Of a DNA stretch of 5,786 bases, positions 5,717-5,786 are shown piece by piece. The stretch covers positions 1 to 5,786 of the forward strand of contig JAPYVG010000099.1 in NCBI GenBank assembly GCA_028277025.1, in the 5' to 3' direction. Numbering within the stretch: the first letter of the stretch is position 1; each line of letters begins with the position of its first letter. Under the pieces are notes generated by a model. It did no database searches. It worked only from the letters and a program-made list of their open reading frames with translations, and had not been told where the DNA came from. Position numbers and translations under genes: made by a program. Origin of the DNA: Sulfolobaceae archaeon. GTDB taxonomy: Archaea; Thermoproteota; Thermoprotei_A; Sulfolobales; Sulfolobaceae.

Positions 5717-5786
5717 TCAACCTCTCGGCCTCATGCTCCTTATTTCCCTTATATAAAACATATTAGTCAGATCTGTAGAGTGTGGT
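5717..5786 (-). CDS. Possible 3' end of a minus-strand gene, unidentified
   Basis: Read on the minus strand, the right edge of the window is open for 22 codons and ends in TGA at 5717-5719: DLTNMFYIREIRSMRPRG preceded by PHST. The codon choice (AGG, AGA, ATA) and amino-acid mix look like a real archaeal C-terminus, but the piece is too short to recognise a family. If real, it converges on cmr4 with an 8-bp gap, so cmr4 would have no downstream operon partner. The alternative is a plus-strand gene starting at ATG 5705 that overlaps the cmr4 stop as ATGA; its 27 codons (MNLCSTSRPHAPYF...) look less protein-like. Confidence 0.35.
   Translation of the reverse strand, partial: PHSTDLTNMFYIREIRSMRPRG

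Overview
The window looks like accessory DNA from a thermoacidophilic crenarchaeon, most probably of the order Sulfolobales. Supporting signs are AT-rich genes using AGA/AGG arginine and ATA isoleucine codons, TATA-type boxes about 26-30 nt upstream of start codons (suggesting leaderless or near-leaderless mRNAs), T-rich gene ends, and a mix of IS4-like transposase debris, surface-glycan genes and a type III-B CRISPR subunit. The order-level call is inference; no rRNA or tRNA gene is present to confirm it.

Layout: (1) 1-704 is the 3' part of a dead IS4-type transposase gene. It is strikingly GC-rich (about 60% in lines counted by hand, against about 30% in the flippase gene) and carries one in-frame stop and two single-base frameshifts. 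(2) 891-1811 (+) is an intact NAD-dependent nucleotide-sugar epimerase/dehydratase of the extended SDR class. (3) 1902-2792 (-) is an intact FkbM-family methyltransferase, convergent with the epimerase and with unusual residues in its methyltransferase motifs. (4) 2937-4349 (+) is an intact polysaccharide flippase (Wzx/PST type), divergent from the methyltransferase across a 144-bp control region. (5) About 4418-4760 appears empty of genes, but in three frames it reads as a decayed relic of a second flippase, aligning with about residues 100-200 of the intact one. (6) 4831-5708 (+) is cmr4, the backbone and target-RNA-cleaving subunit of a type III-B (Cmr) CRISPR complex, split by a one-base frameshift. 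(7) The last 70 bases may hold the 3' end of a gene on the minus strand.

How the genes fit together: the epimerase would supply an activated sugar, the FkbM enzyme would O-methylate a glycan or lipid-linked sugar, and the flippase would move the lipid-linked oligosaccharide across the membrane. Together they suggest part of an S-layer N-glycan or exopolysaccharide locus. No glycosyltransferase gene is intact here. The locus is flanked and interrupted by remains of a transposase, a second flippase and an apparently isolated cmr4, so the region looks like a mosaic shaped by repeated insertion, replacement and decay. I found no CRISPR array and no clearly new system. The most informative observations are the hidden flippase relic, the broken lone cmr4, and the altered motifs in the FkbM methyltransferase.
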